Part shown: piece by piece, positions 22,470-34,826 of the stretch
Numbering within the stretch: the first letter of the stretch is position 1
Layout of the letters: every line of letters starts with the position of its first letter
DNA from: Metallyticus violacea
Lineage: Eukaryota; Arthropoda; Insecta; Mantodea; Metallyticidae
DNA: 64,000 nucleotides
Reading direction: 5' to 3'
Assembly (NCBI GenBank): GCA_030762175.1
Contig: CM060846.1
Span: 238,140,512 to 238,204,511 of the forward strand
The notes under the pieces: generated by a model
What the model saw: the letters and a program-made list of their open reading frames with translations, nothing else
Database searches by the model: none
What the model was told of the DNA's origin: nothing
Made by a program: the position numbers and the translations under genes

Positions 22470-23140
22470 AGAGTTTTACAGCTGATGTTCAAAATGCTTC
22501 TTACCATGCGCTTAAATGCAACTCTGTAGTCTTCTCTGCAAAGATCTACGAATATGCTTCGGCAATTCTGGATCATTTATCTTTTGTTGCTAGGCATCTA
22601 CAATCCGACGCTGCAAGAATTCAGGTGTAGTGATGTCCGTTGTATAAATTAGGCTATTTGTATAGCCTCATACATAAAATTCAAAGGATTTAAATCCAGT
22701 GATCTGGCAGGCCACAGTACACGTCCTTTTGTACCTAACCGCCGTTTACCATATCATCTCGCACGTAAAAGGAAATGTGCTGGTGCACCATCGCGCATAA
22801 ACCACATCGGCTGATGTTATTGCAATGGAACATCGTCCAGTAAAATTGGAAAATATTTCCGCAAGAGCGCAGGTATTGCTCTCCATATAGCTTGTTTGGG
22901 AGAAAGTGTGGTCTAATTAAACGGTCGCCGAGTATTCCTGCTCAGACTTTGAACAGGAAATGTTGATGGTGTCATGTCTCTTGCATTACACGAGGATTGA
23001 CATCGGCCTACATATCAGAGTTGTGGAAATTAAAAATATCGTCACGGGCAAACCCGCCCGTAAATAATTTTTTATTTAAAAACTGGGTATGTGTGAGGCT
23101 CTGTTGTCCATCTGCTGGCAGAAAGTCGCTGTGGGAAGTA
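22470..23140 (-). pseudogene. Mariner-like transposase remnant, C-terminal two thirds
   Basis: The minus strand gives FARDDIFNFHNSDM, then ADVNPRVMQET, a WAGIL-like block and the catalytic block MWFMRDGAPAHFLLRAR. These are followed by GRVLWPARSLDLNPLNF, the third catalytic motif (cf. SPDLNPLDF), and a decayed helical C-terminus. This order is typical of IS630/Tc1/mariner transposases. It belongs to a different lineage from the element at 17 kb, as the spacing and residues differ. Several stops are present; no TIRs were identified. The N-terminal DNA-binding domain is not recognised. Confidence 0.7.
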
Positions 23141-26100
23141 AGTTTGTCATTCTGAGACCTGGTGCGCCCTGGATATAGTATGGGTACAGTAATTTCCGAT
23201 GTAAGATTTACCACACACCGCTTGCACTTATTCACCCTTGCATAGTAACCTTTTAGTTGAAGTTCCTGTATTTACATTTACACGTTCTAAAATCCTTTCT
23301 TCTGTATAAGGGGAGCTATAAATGTTTATCAACCTGGTTACTTTTGATTTGCAAATGTCCCATTTCCTCGAAGGAGTTCCTAATGAATGTCCGGTTGTCG
23401 AGCTGCCTTCTGTTGGGAGAAGATTCTGCTAACAAAAACATCACTCACGAGTGCACTGCCATTGGCTTTGCCAAGCAGAAGGGCATGTCCGCGATCTCTA
23501 GGTTGCTGTACTTTATTTATATTTACAAATCTTTTCATAAAATCACAATAGCACATAAACTTCATTCGCAATGTACGTAGCAACAACCATAAAAAATTGA
23601 TTGGTTTTTGTTTATTACTAAGGCTCAAGTAATGATTGGAAGGCTAGGGGGAGAATGCGACTTGCTTAAACGTTACTTTTTAGAGTATCCAGGCGCGGTC
23701 CCAACCATCAAAATTAATGATTATTTCTTAAACGATTAATTTGCAGAACCATGTATACTGGAACGTTTTTGTTCTTTTAGCTTGTGCTTTTCACGCGTAT
23801 ATTTTTTCGATGATTTTTTAAACACTTTTATACACAACATGTGTTATCTATTGAGTACTCTTTGAAGGTACACTGTTTGTCTTGTGACTTTAAATTAAGT
23901 CCTGTTCGTAATGCATTGCCTATAAGGTAAAAGTATCTGATAAAATCTAAAGTTAGTAACATGCATGGATTACACATTCATATCGTCACACCCACAAAGG
24001 GAAGGTCAAGACAAATAGGACTCAGGTATCATAGTTTCTTGATGAACTAACCGTGCTGCTACAAATGTAAATGTAAACCGTCCCATGTCGAATGCCATAG
24101 GTTTTAAAGGTAAATGAGTGCAGAGAATTAATGTTGCCTCAAATGAGAATTGAGTGGCACAATTCTCAGGATATAAATCTTAACCAGATATATGCAGAGA
24201 TTTCAGGTTCCATTACTGTATACACAGATAAATATTTTGGACTGCAACTTTTATCTTAGGTCTCTCCTTAGCCTAAATGGTGAACATTGGATATTTTAGA
24301 TACCAAATCTCCTCACTTATGTGTTTTAAATAAGTGATGACAAATGAATCGTGTTGTCAGTTCATATATATATATATACTGAGTTTTTGATAAATAAATA
24401 TTGTTAGAACGTTGAGAAAAATAGCTTGTTTTGCAATGCGATTCAGACACGTGAAACAAAGTGTAACGCGAAAGTAAAATATTGTTTAGAAGCATGTGAA
24501 TATCGATTACTCTCTATTTCTTAGAAGTTATGTGTATGTTTTAAGAGCATATTTCTTCTGTGAATATAGTGGGTAATATAGTAAATTATTTACTTCAGGT
24601 TAGATGTTTCATATTAAAAATAATAATTTTCTAAACCGGAAAGGAGAAGGAAAGTTGTTATATGTGAAAAAATGATAATCACCGTTCAGTAAACGGGGAT
24701 AAAATGGAAGATGTATTTAATTTAATTATCTGGGTATGCCTAACAGCGTTGTGCAACTAAAGAATGAAGAATTATGTAAATTTAGTTGTCAGTATTTCAT
24801 TCACTTTGCAGTATTTTAGGAAGATGAATGAAAATAATTTATGATGTTATAAATGAACCTGGAGTGCAGCTAATATTGTCTGGCATTTTCTGTTTCTCGC
24901 TAAGGAACATTTCTGAAAAGCTTTCCAGATAGGTTGCCTCAATTGGGAATCACAATCCGGTATGCTATCTAAGCTACCTCTCACAGTGGAGGACTGTGGA
25001 CAAGAAAGATACAATTTATCCTTGGAGGTAAAAATATTCGGATCACCCGTTCAAAACTATAGTGTTCCGTTTAGAGGTATCGAGAAATAAGAAATAATTT
25101 GAAGGTTAATTCATGATTTATTAACATACCATTTGGTATACTCAATGCAAAAACTCTCCAAGTTAAGGGAGTGATCATTGCAACTAGATGTGTGTTTCAT
25201 CAGTTGCGCTGTAGTCACCTAGACACCACTCATTCCACTCACAGCGGACAAGATGTTGTATATGCGTAACATTTGTCTGTTCTGATAACTACAGTACGCA
25301 CTGAACTTTTTGTTGTGGCGTTTACATGCTTACCGTAGCATGTCTGTTGCTCTCTGAATAAGTAGCGCTAGGCTTGTTCTCGCATTAAACATTGGTATGG
25401 TTGATCACGCATGCGCATGTCAATCAACTTCTTTATTGTTTTATAAACGTGGAGTGTATCTGCAATTTGTAAGATACAAATCATTTCAATATCTTCCTCT
25501 GATTTTAGACGGTGAATATATTTCCATTGGTTTGTGCATTAACATGTTAAATATCGTGTATAACAGACACATGCTTGATTAAATAAGAGAAATGATCCTC
25601 GCATACTATTTGGATCATGGTGCATTACCGAGTGTAGCTCCTAAAGGAAACGAATTAATGAATATATCTGATACATCGAGGTTTTCGACCCAAATGCCCT
25701 TGTGAAATCGAAGTTTAGGTAAAAGATTATCTATCATACAAATATATGATACTGAGTTGTGGGATATCCAAGCTGCACTCCAATAATATACCAATTACCG
25801 TTCAAAACCAGATTGATAACGTGTTTTAGTTCGAAATTATAATGCATTTTTATTCAGCGATTCATTAATTAATCTGCAAGTGTAACTATTTGAACTCCAA
25901 ATATCCCCAATGCACAACGTTCCTATGTATATTAAGTTAATCATCTCAACATATCACTCAGTAATTATAAGTATTGTTTAATAAAAGATGCTAAGCATTG
26001 AAAATAAAAACAAGTGGTGTCAGATTTATTGTAATTTGCCGAGGGCAATTTATTGAAGTGCATATGAACTTTCTTACGAACGACATTGATTTTAGCTGTA

Positions 26101-26374
26101 TTTTCAGCTGCACGTACTTGTGAAACATTTAAGACTCGTTGCACTATCTGTAATGAGTATGCAGATATGAAAAGGCGTGCACATCTATGGAATGGGACTA
26201 GGTTGTTAATTTTTCATAGCTAAAAAGTTCACATAGATCTCCAAAGGCACTTCACTACAGAAAACCCATTGCTAGTGTATAGTTCATATCTGGGCTGCAT
26301 CCCAATATTCATGCGAATGTCATATTTCCATTTGTTATGATTATATTGATGCCTGAAGAGCAGTTTTGCGTGAG
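23141..26374. other. Long non-coding stretch
   Basis: Over 3 kb of A+T-rich sequence with only short unsupported ORFs and a minor (TA)n near 24363-24380. No repeat family or protein block was recognised. Confidence 0.45.
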
Positions 26375-26386
26375 CTCAGTTTAAAT

Positions 26387-26677
26387 TTCCTTCTTATATT
26401 TATTTTATTTACGGACGCTCTTTAACATCTCAGGTCATCAGCGTCGCATTCAATTCAGGGCGTGAAACGGCCAACAAATTTTTCTCAGAGACCTTTTTTT
26501 CAGGCTTGAGGTTCTTTATCGTGGCGTAAATGCATGAGACGGGACCCACGGCTTTACTTCCCTTCCGAAGGAAGCCATACTTAGGATTTTTACGCCCGAA
26601 AAATTCATCGGTCCTGGCCGGGATCTAACCTGCAATCTTGGGTTTGGAAGGCAAGTATGGTTACACTAGGACCGACT
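26387..26677 (-). repeat. SINE-B copy with 12-bp target-site duplication
   Basis: Minus-strand SINE-B. Its tRNA-like head starts at GTCGGTCCTAGTGTAACCAT near 26677 and its tail is (TAAA)-like. The direct repeat CTCAGTTTAAAT flanks it at 26375-26386 and 26678-26689. Confidence 0.92.
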
Positions 26678-26714
26678 CTCAGTTTAAATGAATCACAATG
26701 CTATCTGTAGAGAT

Positions 26715-27009
26715 TTTTTTTTATTGATTTATTTGTGGACGCTCTTTAACGTCTCAGGTCATCAGCGTCCCATTCAACTCAGAGCATGAAACGGCCGACA
26801 AATTTTGCTCAGAGGCCTCTCTTTCAGGCTTGAGGTTATATTTCGTGCCGTAAATGTACGATATGGGACCCACGGATTTATTTCCCTTTCAAAGAAGCCA
26901 TACTTAGGATTTTTACGCCCGAAAAAATCCATCGGTCCTGTCCGGGTTCGAACCCGCGATCTTGGGTATAGGAGGCAGGTGTGGTAACTACTACACCACC
27001 AGGACCGAC
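26715..27009 (-). repeat. SINE-B copy with target-site duplication
   Basis: Full-length SINE-B in the same orientation as its neighbour, with the head GTCGGTCCTGGTGGTGTAGT (box A) and box B GGGTTCGAACCC. The flanks are ATCTGTAGAGAT (26703-26714) and ATCTGTAGGGAT (27010-27021), one mismatch. Confidence 0.92.
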
Positions 27010-27021
27010 ATCTGTAGGGAT

Positions 27022-27333
27022 AAGTGCATAAGTGGTTAACGGCTATTCCTTTATGTTAACCCACTAATATCAAGAGAACCATTGAAGGATAGTAAATATT
27101 GGAAATTCATATTCTAGGAATTTACTTTACCTGCATACCCAAGCTCATCATTTGAGCATAAAGGCCGAACAGTCATTTGAAGAGCATTTTTTCCCGTCAG
27201 AATATGGTGTTACCTATCTGAGTTATTAATAAAATATTGATTCAAAGTTGTTAAAGAGTAAAATTGTAATGAAAAACATTTTAATGTGTGTATATTCATG
27301 TAGCACGTTTGCGCTGTTATAGGTGCAACTCAG
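27022..27333. other. Non-coding stretch
   Basis: Nothing recognised up to the TTAA at 27334 that starts the piggyBac element. Confidence 0.5.
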
Positions 27334-27699
27334 TTAACCTTCCAGCAGGCAGGCTGGTGTAAAAAGTACAACACAAGCAGTTTTATTAGCTTTGACAATG
27401 TTTTAACCTTGAGCATTTGCGTATTCCGTTGTTGATGCTTACTCAACAATGTGATGACGGTTTCTGATTCTTTGCTTAACGTTCTCAGTTGGCTTAGCGC
27501 TTCTACGTAAGGAGGCGTTCAATGTTATAAAAAGTACAACACGCGCCTGCTCCTGTGACAGATACATGCTTGTTTCTAGGAGTCAGCAATGTGCAAAGAC
27601 CATTAAAATGCACTTAATCAGTTGTTTTTCTAATAGTTGCACTTTCATTTGTAAATCTGGCTGTATAGGCAAGTGTATTTATTTGTTATTTATTTTCAG

Positions 27700-29690
27700 T
27701 ACAAAGAGTTTATGAGAAGAGTCGGAAACTACTTGAAGAAGGTGATAATGGAACCTATGGAGATTTTACAGAGATGGGGAAAAGAATGCAGATTTGAGTG
27801 GCGAGAACATTGGGTTAGAAAACCTCAATTGTGAATCTGAACACGAAGGCGTGGATGGGGATGATCTCTACGAGCTAAAGGAAGTACCGGAGTTATTTAA
27901 TGGAAGAGACAACTTAACAAAGCGGTGTAAAAGTGAGTGTAATAAAACTTCAAAAACGAAGTGAAAAAATGTCGTGAAAATTCTTCCAGGTCCCAAGAGG
28001 AGTACAACGAATATCCCTGATGAAGTTGGTGCTTTTCTGAAAGTAACTTGCATTGACATTATTGATTTTTTTTAATAGTGTTTAACGCCCGTTTTTACTA
28101 CTGAGGTATCACAGGCGGTGACACTGATGATACATGAAATGATATATTGGGAAAGGATTTTTTTAATGGAAGGAAGCATTCCAGCCCTAAGTTTAGGGTA
28201 CTTCCCCGGAATTTGCCAGTAAGGAGGACGAAGGAAAACCTGGAAAAATACCCTGTCAGGGAGGACGATCCTGGCGGGATTCGATTCCCAGACCTCCCGC
28301 TCACAAGTACGCGCCTTAACGACCTCGTCCACCCGTGGCGGTGACATTATTGAGAAACTGTAAACTATACGAATACATATATAAATAGACAGCGAGACAC
28401 ACACCAGTTTTTGCTTCAAATGGATAATAAGGTGACATCGAGAAATGAAATAATGGCAGCGCTGGGAATTATTTTCTTGAATGGAATTAGAAAGGAACAT
28501 CATGCAAATGTAATGGAACATTGGGCAACTGATTAATCAGGAATGAAACTACTTAGGGCTGTAATGAATTAAAATATTTCTGTTTCTAATGCGGTTTGAA
28601 GATAAAGAAATTGGGGATACTAGGAGGAAAAATGATATGTTGGCTGCAGTTCGTATCGTGTTAGGGGCTTTTGTTGCTAACTGTAGGAACTCTCACAGCA
28701 TGAGCAAATTTATCACAATAAATGAAATATTTCACCCTTTCAGAGACCGCTGTGTAAGGATACAGTACATGCCGAGGAAACCAGTCAAATATGAGCTAAA
28801 CGTGTTTGTATTATGTGATGCAAAAATAATTACTGCAGTAACCTGGAGGTTTATTGCGGTAAGGAACCAGAAAGACAATACAGAACATCTAATGCTCCTG
28901 GTGACATTGTGAAGAGACTTGTAGTGCCAATAGAAGTTTTAGCATAACTCTAGCAACTGACAATTGGTACAAATGTTACACCCTTTCTGAATATTTGCTG
29001 CTGAAGAAAATCACATATGTTGAAACAACGAGGAAAAATAGACGAAAAATTCCACCAGAATTTGTGCCTAGCAAGAGAAGAGAAATTGGAAAGTCTCTGT
29101 TTGGATTTCAGAAGGATAACACTTTAGTTTCATATGTGCCTCGTAAAAGCGAGCGGTCGTCCTTCTGTGTACTATGCATGCCGCAGCAAAAATTGATAAA
29201 GAAACGAACAAGCCTGAAACCATCGCTGAATACATGACCAAAGGTAGGGTCGATACTGTTGATTAAATGTGTGCTCTTGCTGTTTCATTCATTAATTGCA
29301 GACATTCATTGATTACAAGTTCATGACCACTGACTCTATTTTTACATTTTCAACATTGCAGGGCATTAATTAGCAAATATAATTTTCCTTCATGAAGCCG
29401 GAGGCAGTTTTAAGAAGACGCATTTATCCTAGGCAGTTAGCAGAAAGTCTTATAAGAGAACAGCTCAACTCTAGAGCGCAACTAATATCCTTGCCAGCTG
29501 ATCTCACACTTTTCTGTGTTAAATCATCGGCTTCTGCAGATCAGATCTATGAAATTCCCTTGAAGAAACGGGGGACATACATCTTATGTGAACGTCAAAC
29601 AAATTCACGAACTTCAGATTCAAAACTTTGCTTGCAAAAAGAATACAGAAAGGCACGTTTTCTGTGAAAGTGAACACTTCTCAGAATAAT
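27700..29690 (+). pseudogene. piggyBac transposase pseudogene
   Basis: The blocks lie in family order. The N-terminal acidic region is followed by GPKRSTTNIPDEVGAF near 27990, and after the SINE by EIMAALGIIFLNGI near 28452. Next come MRFEDKEI, NDMLAAVRIV, NCRNSHSMSKF, TINEIFHPFRDRC, MPRKPVKYELNVFVLCDAK (first catalytic D), TDNWY (second D, near 28960), LLLKKITYVETTRKNRR and PPEFVPSKRRE. The sequence KGRVDTVD then runs into a stop near 29264, where Gln is usual (third D region). MKPEAVLRRRIY and AESLIREQLNSRAQLISLP follow, then a Cys-rich tail (ILCERQ, ACKKNTERHVFC) in mixed frames. Frameshifts and stops make it inactive, but all three catalytic Asp positions are still readable. Confidence 0.9.
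28066..28342 (-). repeat. SINE-A inserted inside the piggyBac gene
   Basis: A full-length minus-strand SINE-A with a poly-A tail (plus-strand T run from 28066). It is bounded by the perfect 11-bp direct repeat GACATTATTGA at 28055-28065 and 28343-28353, so it inserted after the piggyBac. Confidence 0.95.
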
Positions 29691-29898
29691 GGAACAAACT
29701 GGTGTCATTAAGATCTCAAATTACTACATGCATTGTTAGAGTACGTATCTTAGAATAATGTATGTAAACTATTTCTTTCAATATGTTAATCAAATTCCCC
29801 AAAACAGTCCCGTTACTACTTAAAAACACCAATGTTGTAAACTTTGAAATGCTCACCCGTTCGTGTGATAGAATTTAGCTCGCCTGCCGGAAGGTTAG

Positions 29899-31000
29899 AC
29901 ATTATGGAATATCTGGAACTTAGAAAGCAAACCTTTCCTAAGACCATAGAAGTTTTGCTTTGATAATTCTATAAACCCGTTTGAGGCTCGTTCATCTTTA
30001 TGTGGCTCAACCCTACAGCTCACAATACTTGTATTAGTAACGTAATTACATTAAAGAGATAATGTTATACTTAAAGGCTACTAACGTAATAAAATTTAGT
30101 GCTGTTTTTTATTTTCTTGATCTCTCTGGAAGTAAATTGTATTATTTACTTTTAAAAGAGTGAGGAATTGTTATAAAGTTAATAAGAACGTAAATATCCC
30201 AAAAATGTACTTTAGAATAACATCCCTAAAATACGAGTAGGAAAAAACCGAAGATAATTGGAGTGTTTGCAGCGTTATAATTTTCCAGATAATAATAATT
30301 ACTACGTAATAGTAACTAATAATATTTAATAATAAATATAATAATACTTTTATGTTATTTTACTCTGGTCTTTAGTTCATTTCTATTTTTCCCCTATTCA
30401 CATTACGTTGGTCTTTAAGAAAATCTTGAAATGAAATTCAGTTGTTACTCAAGGGATATATTATTTACCTATATGAATTCATCATAAAATTTTATACCAA
30501 TTTATTTCGGTCCATTAACAACGTATCAACATTTTATAATAGTCAAATAGAAGTATACACAAATTTCCTCCACTATATGGAGCTTGAACTTTTGAAAACC
30601 ATTCAGCTCGGTCCAATTATTAGCCTTCAGTGCCTGCTTTCTATCATTGGGAATCAAATCGCAGACCTCCCGTATGTTCTCGTGTTGCAATTCAATCATG
30701 AAATGATATTATATTCAGTAAATAAAACAGCACTCTCACAACAAACACAGCAATGGAATGAAAAACAAATTATTACTTTTGTGTTATATTCATGGTCGGC
30801 AGGAGAAGTTGACAAGCAAGTGATTTTGAAGTAAGTGATCGAATGGAGTATTGTTAATTGCTTGAAGTGCACAAAGTATTCACATGAAATGCGTGTGCAC
30901 ATGAAACGCTACTTAATGGTCAGAACTACAACTTTAAACCATCTGTCTTATTTTTATTCAACCCCTCTTTATATTTCTAAATTTGAAGACTGCATTAAGA
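29899..31000. other. Non-coding stretch
   Basis: It contains an unsupported 130-codon ORF at 30442-30834 with A+T-driven composition and no recognisable domain. No repeats recognised. Confidence 0.45.
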
Positions 31001-31285
31001 CTGTCACGGGTGGCTGAGGTCGTTAAGGCGCGGACTCGTGAGCGGGAGGTCTGGGGTTCGAATCCCGCAAGGATCGTCCTCCCTGACTGAGTTTTTTTCT
31101 AGGTTTTCCTCAGTCCTCAAAAATGGCAGATGTCATGGAGGTATCCTAAACTTAGATCTTGACCGCTTCCTTCCTTAAAAATACTCCTTTCCCAATATAT
31201 CATTTCATCTCATGTATCATCAGTGTCCATCGCCTGTGGTGCCTCTGTAGCGAAACGGGCGTTAACCGCTATTTATTCATTTACC
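31001..31285 (+). repeat. SINE-A copy
   Basis: It reads CACGGGTGGCTGAGGTCG, then GGTTCGAATCCCGCAAGG, and ends CGGGCGTTAACCGC followed by a TATTTATTCATT-like tail. Full length. Confidence 0.9.
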
Positions 31286-32253
31286 TACACTAAGCGCGAA
31301 ATACAGAGCAAAATTCTACAGTTAACCAGCTTTTGCACTTTATGGCCCTCTCTTTTGGCTTGCTCTAATACTTATGCATGGTTTGCTCCTCCAATAGTAA
31401 CATTATAAGGAAAAGTTGTTATAAAATGTAGTTTCTATCTTTCAGATCACAAACCTTTTTAAAGAGGCTTAAGTTACGCGAGGGCGCGCATAAACACGCA
31501 TACACATGTGAGTGTATATATATATATATATGTGTATATATATATATATATATGAAAATAAATAAACTTGTAGATAAAATACAGCAAAAGCAATAAGAAC
31601 TAGAGGTACAGAATTAAATGAAAGACTGAAACAGTTACACAAATAGTGCAATATTTCGAACAGCTATGTGTACTGCCTTTGAAGAAATATAGTGTTAGAA
31701 ATATTGCGCTTTTTGTGTGTTTGTTTGAGTCTTTTATTTAATTCTGCGCCTATATTTCTTATTATTTTAGCTACATGTAAATATGTATATAAAATAATTA
31801 TGAATATGATCAAGCTAAAATTAGGAATCTTCGACAGTTTGTAGAGACGAAAAGAAATGAAACGTTTTTCAAAATATTGTCAAACGTGATCACATTTGAA
31901 TGAGCATTTTCTAGAGTGATTTCAGTTGGTTTTAAGAAAACAATATCCTAACCCTACTGGAAGTACTGAATTTAACTTCAGTGCACATAATTAAATAAGA
32001 CAATCTTATGCAGATCAGTTTTTGTTATGTATTAGGGCACATTTGCTTCTGAATTTAAGTTGATATTACATAAATGCAGTTAATGAAATATAAATACCAG
32101 CTCCACAGTGAGATTTTGAATTTTACGTTTCGGCTATTAGACGTACCGCAGCCGGATAAGTCGGAATTTCAACTACGTTTCCCCTTTGTCATGTCCTTGA
32201 ACGTGACTTTCTGAAACATTTCCTGCCATTCGCGAAGAGGGTTAAATAGTTGC
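31286..32253. other. Non-coding stretch with (TA)n
   Basis: An interrupted TA microsatellite lies at about 31516-31552. No other feature recognised. Confidence 0.5.
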
Positions 32254-32494
32254 CTCAGGAGTAGTGATTCCCAAACGTTTTCCACTCACAAAACCCATTC
32301 GTGGAGATCTGAGCTGCGCCAACCCCTAAGTAATATGCAAGATGTTTAACAAAGTTTAATTAGATAGAGTTGTTATAGTATAAAACTATAAACATAGCTC
32401 AACAACGCTTTAAATGTTGAATAAGTACAGTAATATATGTTCATTTTTCATGTAAAACATTAAAACCGAAATTAAATAACTACGTTCGACCGAA

Positions 32495-34258
32495 AGCGTG
32501 AAAAACCAGGTAAGTTTCCAAAAGCAAATTTTACAGGAAAGAGGAAATAAATTTTGGAGTTGCCCCCAAAATCGTGATTTAATAACAAAAAACGATTTTC
32601 AGAGAATATAGTATTTTAAACAAGACATTTCAAATAGAAATGTTTACAGTTCACTATGTCCTGTAGTTTTTTTTTAACCTAAATCGGTCTTTCCCGTCTG
32701 TTGTAAGGCTTTTTGGTGACTTACCTAATTATATTCACACTAAAAACCACACTTTTGAGTCAAACATTATTGTTTGTTTTCACTCTTGTTAAAAAAAATG
32801 TTCCAAGTCGTAAGCAGGAGAGTGTTAAAGCGCATTTCGTTATAGACAACTCTTTTTAATTACATATCTAAGAACATAATTTAAATCGTATAAAAATAAA
32901 AGTGGAAAATGGCACATAAATAGTATTACAAATATTTCATTTCACATATTTCCCAAGTCAGGTCTTTTTAACTCTAACATTAAACATGTAATTATTTGAA
33001 TTCCTATTGCATCATTTCAAAAACAACATATTAGATGTATTAATTTGCTTTATGTACATGACTATTTTGTTCCTCCTAGTCAGGGTCAGTATTGGGCACA
33101 TTGTTTACTTTTAAATTCGTATAATAGTCGTGGGAAACACTGTCGATCAGTAGTAACAGGTCCAAGATGTAATGACTTCAACACTTACAGCAACAGGACC
33201 ATCACGAATCACAAGCTAGTGGGGACAACAAATGATTTCCACGCCTTCTGAAAGAAAGTTCCGGAAAATGTTCCTGAGAGAGGAAATATTTGAAGAATGT
33301 TTTTCTGGACTCTCGGATGTATTTAAGCCAGTGAGTTCTTATCCAAAGGAATTTGTTACCCTTAGTGTCATTTTTTTCATTAGGTTGGTTTTTGTCAAGG
33401 AACTGAAGTCAATTTTCCATCCATCACAAAAACTTGGAATGGTTTCTTGTGTTTACATGACGTACTAGCTGGTACCAGTCATGAAGTTGGTTAATTTTCA
33501 ACCTCGTTCTATTTTTCTCCCTTTCAACAACAGCTTGGTCGGAATCTCGTTCCATGTGGACATGTCCACTCGCCAAAAACTTGTGATGAATTTCAAGTAT
33601 GTTGTGCCTCTTCTCAATAAGAAAGCTGAACATAGCAGTCACAACATTGTGTTCCGCATAATCTGTTCTACAGCTTCTGGCAACTGCAGAGTGATTTCAT
33701 AGAGACAAGAAACTGTATCATTATCACTTCTTCCACATAAAGGAAGTAGTTTCGATGGTGACTAAATTGTGTATTGCTAGAATGTCCACAACTGTCTTGT
33801 ATAGAATGAGACAGATGTTGTAAGGTAAGGTGTCCGCAGGCACTGTTGCAGATCATGCGATCTCATTACTTTTCTGTGCTGTTTGTTAATCAAGTCTCTT
33901 GGCTTCATGCGATTCCTTCACAACCGCAGTCACTTTCTTAGGCGGAGGTAAATGCCTGTAATAACTGGGTAAATCGACTTACCCTGTTTTCGCGCAATCA
34001 ACAAAGAGATAATCTTTAAGTAACTGGACTTGTATGTTTTTTTCCCGTCCGCATTCTGTTGGTGAAAACGAGCCTTGTCGATTTACCTACAATGTTACCA
34101 CAAAATGCGTTCCTCACGTTTTTTCGCAGTTCAGTATTTCCGCAAATAATTGCGATTATATTTACCCGAGTTTTCACAATGTATAACTCCTCACGGAAAA
34201 TCGCTGGATGCCAATAACTCATTTTAGACCAAATTGGTCTTACCTGGTTTTTCACGCT
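32495..34258 (-). mobile_element. Nested transposon with perfect 20-bp TIRs (GHTQNE family, copy 2)
   Basis: AGCGTGAAAAACCAGGTAAG at 32495-32514 and its exact reverse complement at 34239-34258 bound a 1764-bp segment. A related inner copy (GCGCGAAAACAGGGTAAGTC as reverse complement) lies near 33973-33995. The inside carries the minus-strand transposase-like pseudogene. No clear target-site duplication was found: left flank CCGA, right flank ATTT. The TIRs link the unnamed protein family to a real DNA transposon structure. Confidence 0.7.
33230..33860 (-). pseudogene. Unnamed transposase-like gene, copy 2
   Basis: The minus-strand blocks, in order, are VSFYTRQLWTF near 33815, SCLYEITLQLPEAVEQI near 33695 and TAMFSFLIEKRHNILEIHHK near 33620, then FLASGHVHMERDSD near 33560 and the linker LHDWYQLVRHV near 33480. 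The GH-x-H/Q-M/N-E-x-D block corresponds to GHTQNEGD in copy 1, and RQLWTF corresponds to KLNCFNF. Both are the same family, though diverged subgroups. The block preceding SCLY is split by frameshifts. A DDE-type role is inferred from the acidic blocks and the TIRs, not shown. Confidence 0.6.
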
Positions 34259-34747
34259 ATTTTCAGAGTTAATAACGCATTATCACATTTCCCTCTCATT
34301 AAAGTCTAATTATCATATTTCATATATTTTAATCTAAAGCAGACAATCAGAATTAGAATTACCTTTTACATATTACTGAAATATTTCATGTAGTGGCAGA
34401 ATTCCATTAGGACTTAAGTTACAGTTACAACGTAGTTTAAACTTTTTAAACAAAATACTGCATTCTTCACTGAATATCAAATGAAGAGGTGAATAAATTC
34501 CTTGCTTTCGATATCACAGAGCTTTGAAGTCAGGCACCATAGAATTTGAAAGTGTCTTATGACTTTATTAACTTAAACTGCCTGGCACGCAACTCCGGGT
34601 CCATAAGCAATGTCTTTTACAAATAGTAGATTAAGGAAACTATTCCCTGTCACTAAATATCTGAACACATGCCTCACCGAAAGAATTGAAAACATTATTT
34701 ATAACCCACAGTAGCCGCAATTAGATATACCAGGCCCTAACTGAAAA

Positions 34748-34749
34748 TA

Positions 34750-34811
<62 letters not shown>

Positions 34812-34826
34812 TAATAATAATAATAG
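34748..34826. repeat. (AAT)n microsatellite
   Basis: An AAT/ATA array with one interruption (AACAAT), lying inside the hAT-like element. Confidence 0.97.

Larger units (their letters stand above)
27338..29894 (+). mobile_element. piggyBac-superfamily transposon interrupted by a SINE
   Basis: The left end CCTTCCAGCAGGCAGGCT follows TTAA (27334-27337). The right end, in reverse complement, is CCTTCCGGCAGGCGAGCT, next to TTAG (29895-29898), a one-base-decayed TTAA. The inverted repeats are about 18 bp with two mismatches. The inside encodes a piggyBac transposase in the plus sense and contains a SINE-A at 28066-28342. Without the SINE and one copy of its duplication the element is about 2.27 kb, normal for piggyBac. 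TTAA target choice is a hallmark of the superfamily. Confidence 0.92.

Noticed and set aside
28072..28521. 149-codon minus-strand ORF
   Set aside because: It runs through the antisense of SINE-A and piggyBac sequence; composed of repeat text, not a gene.
30442..30834. 130-codon plus-strand ORF
   Set aside because: A+T-driven residue use, no known motif, no splice or repeat context; could be chance.
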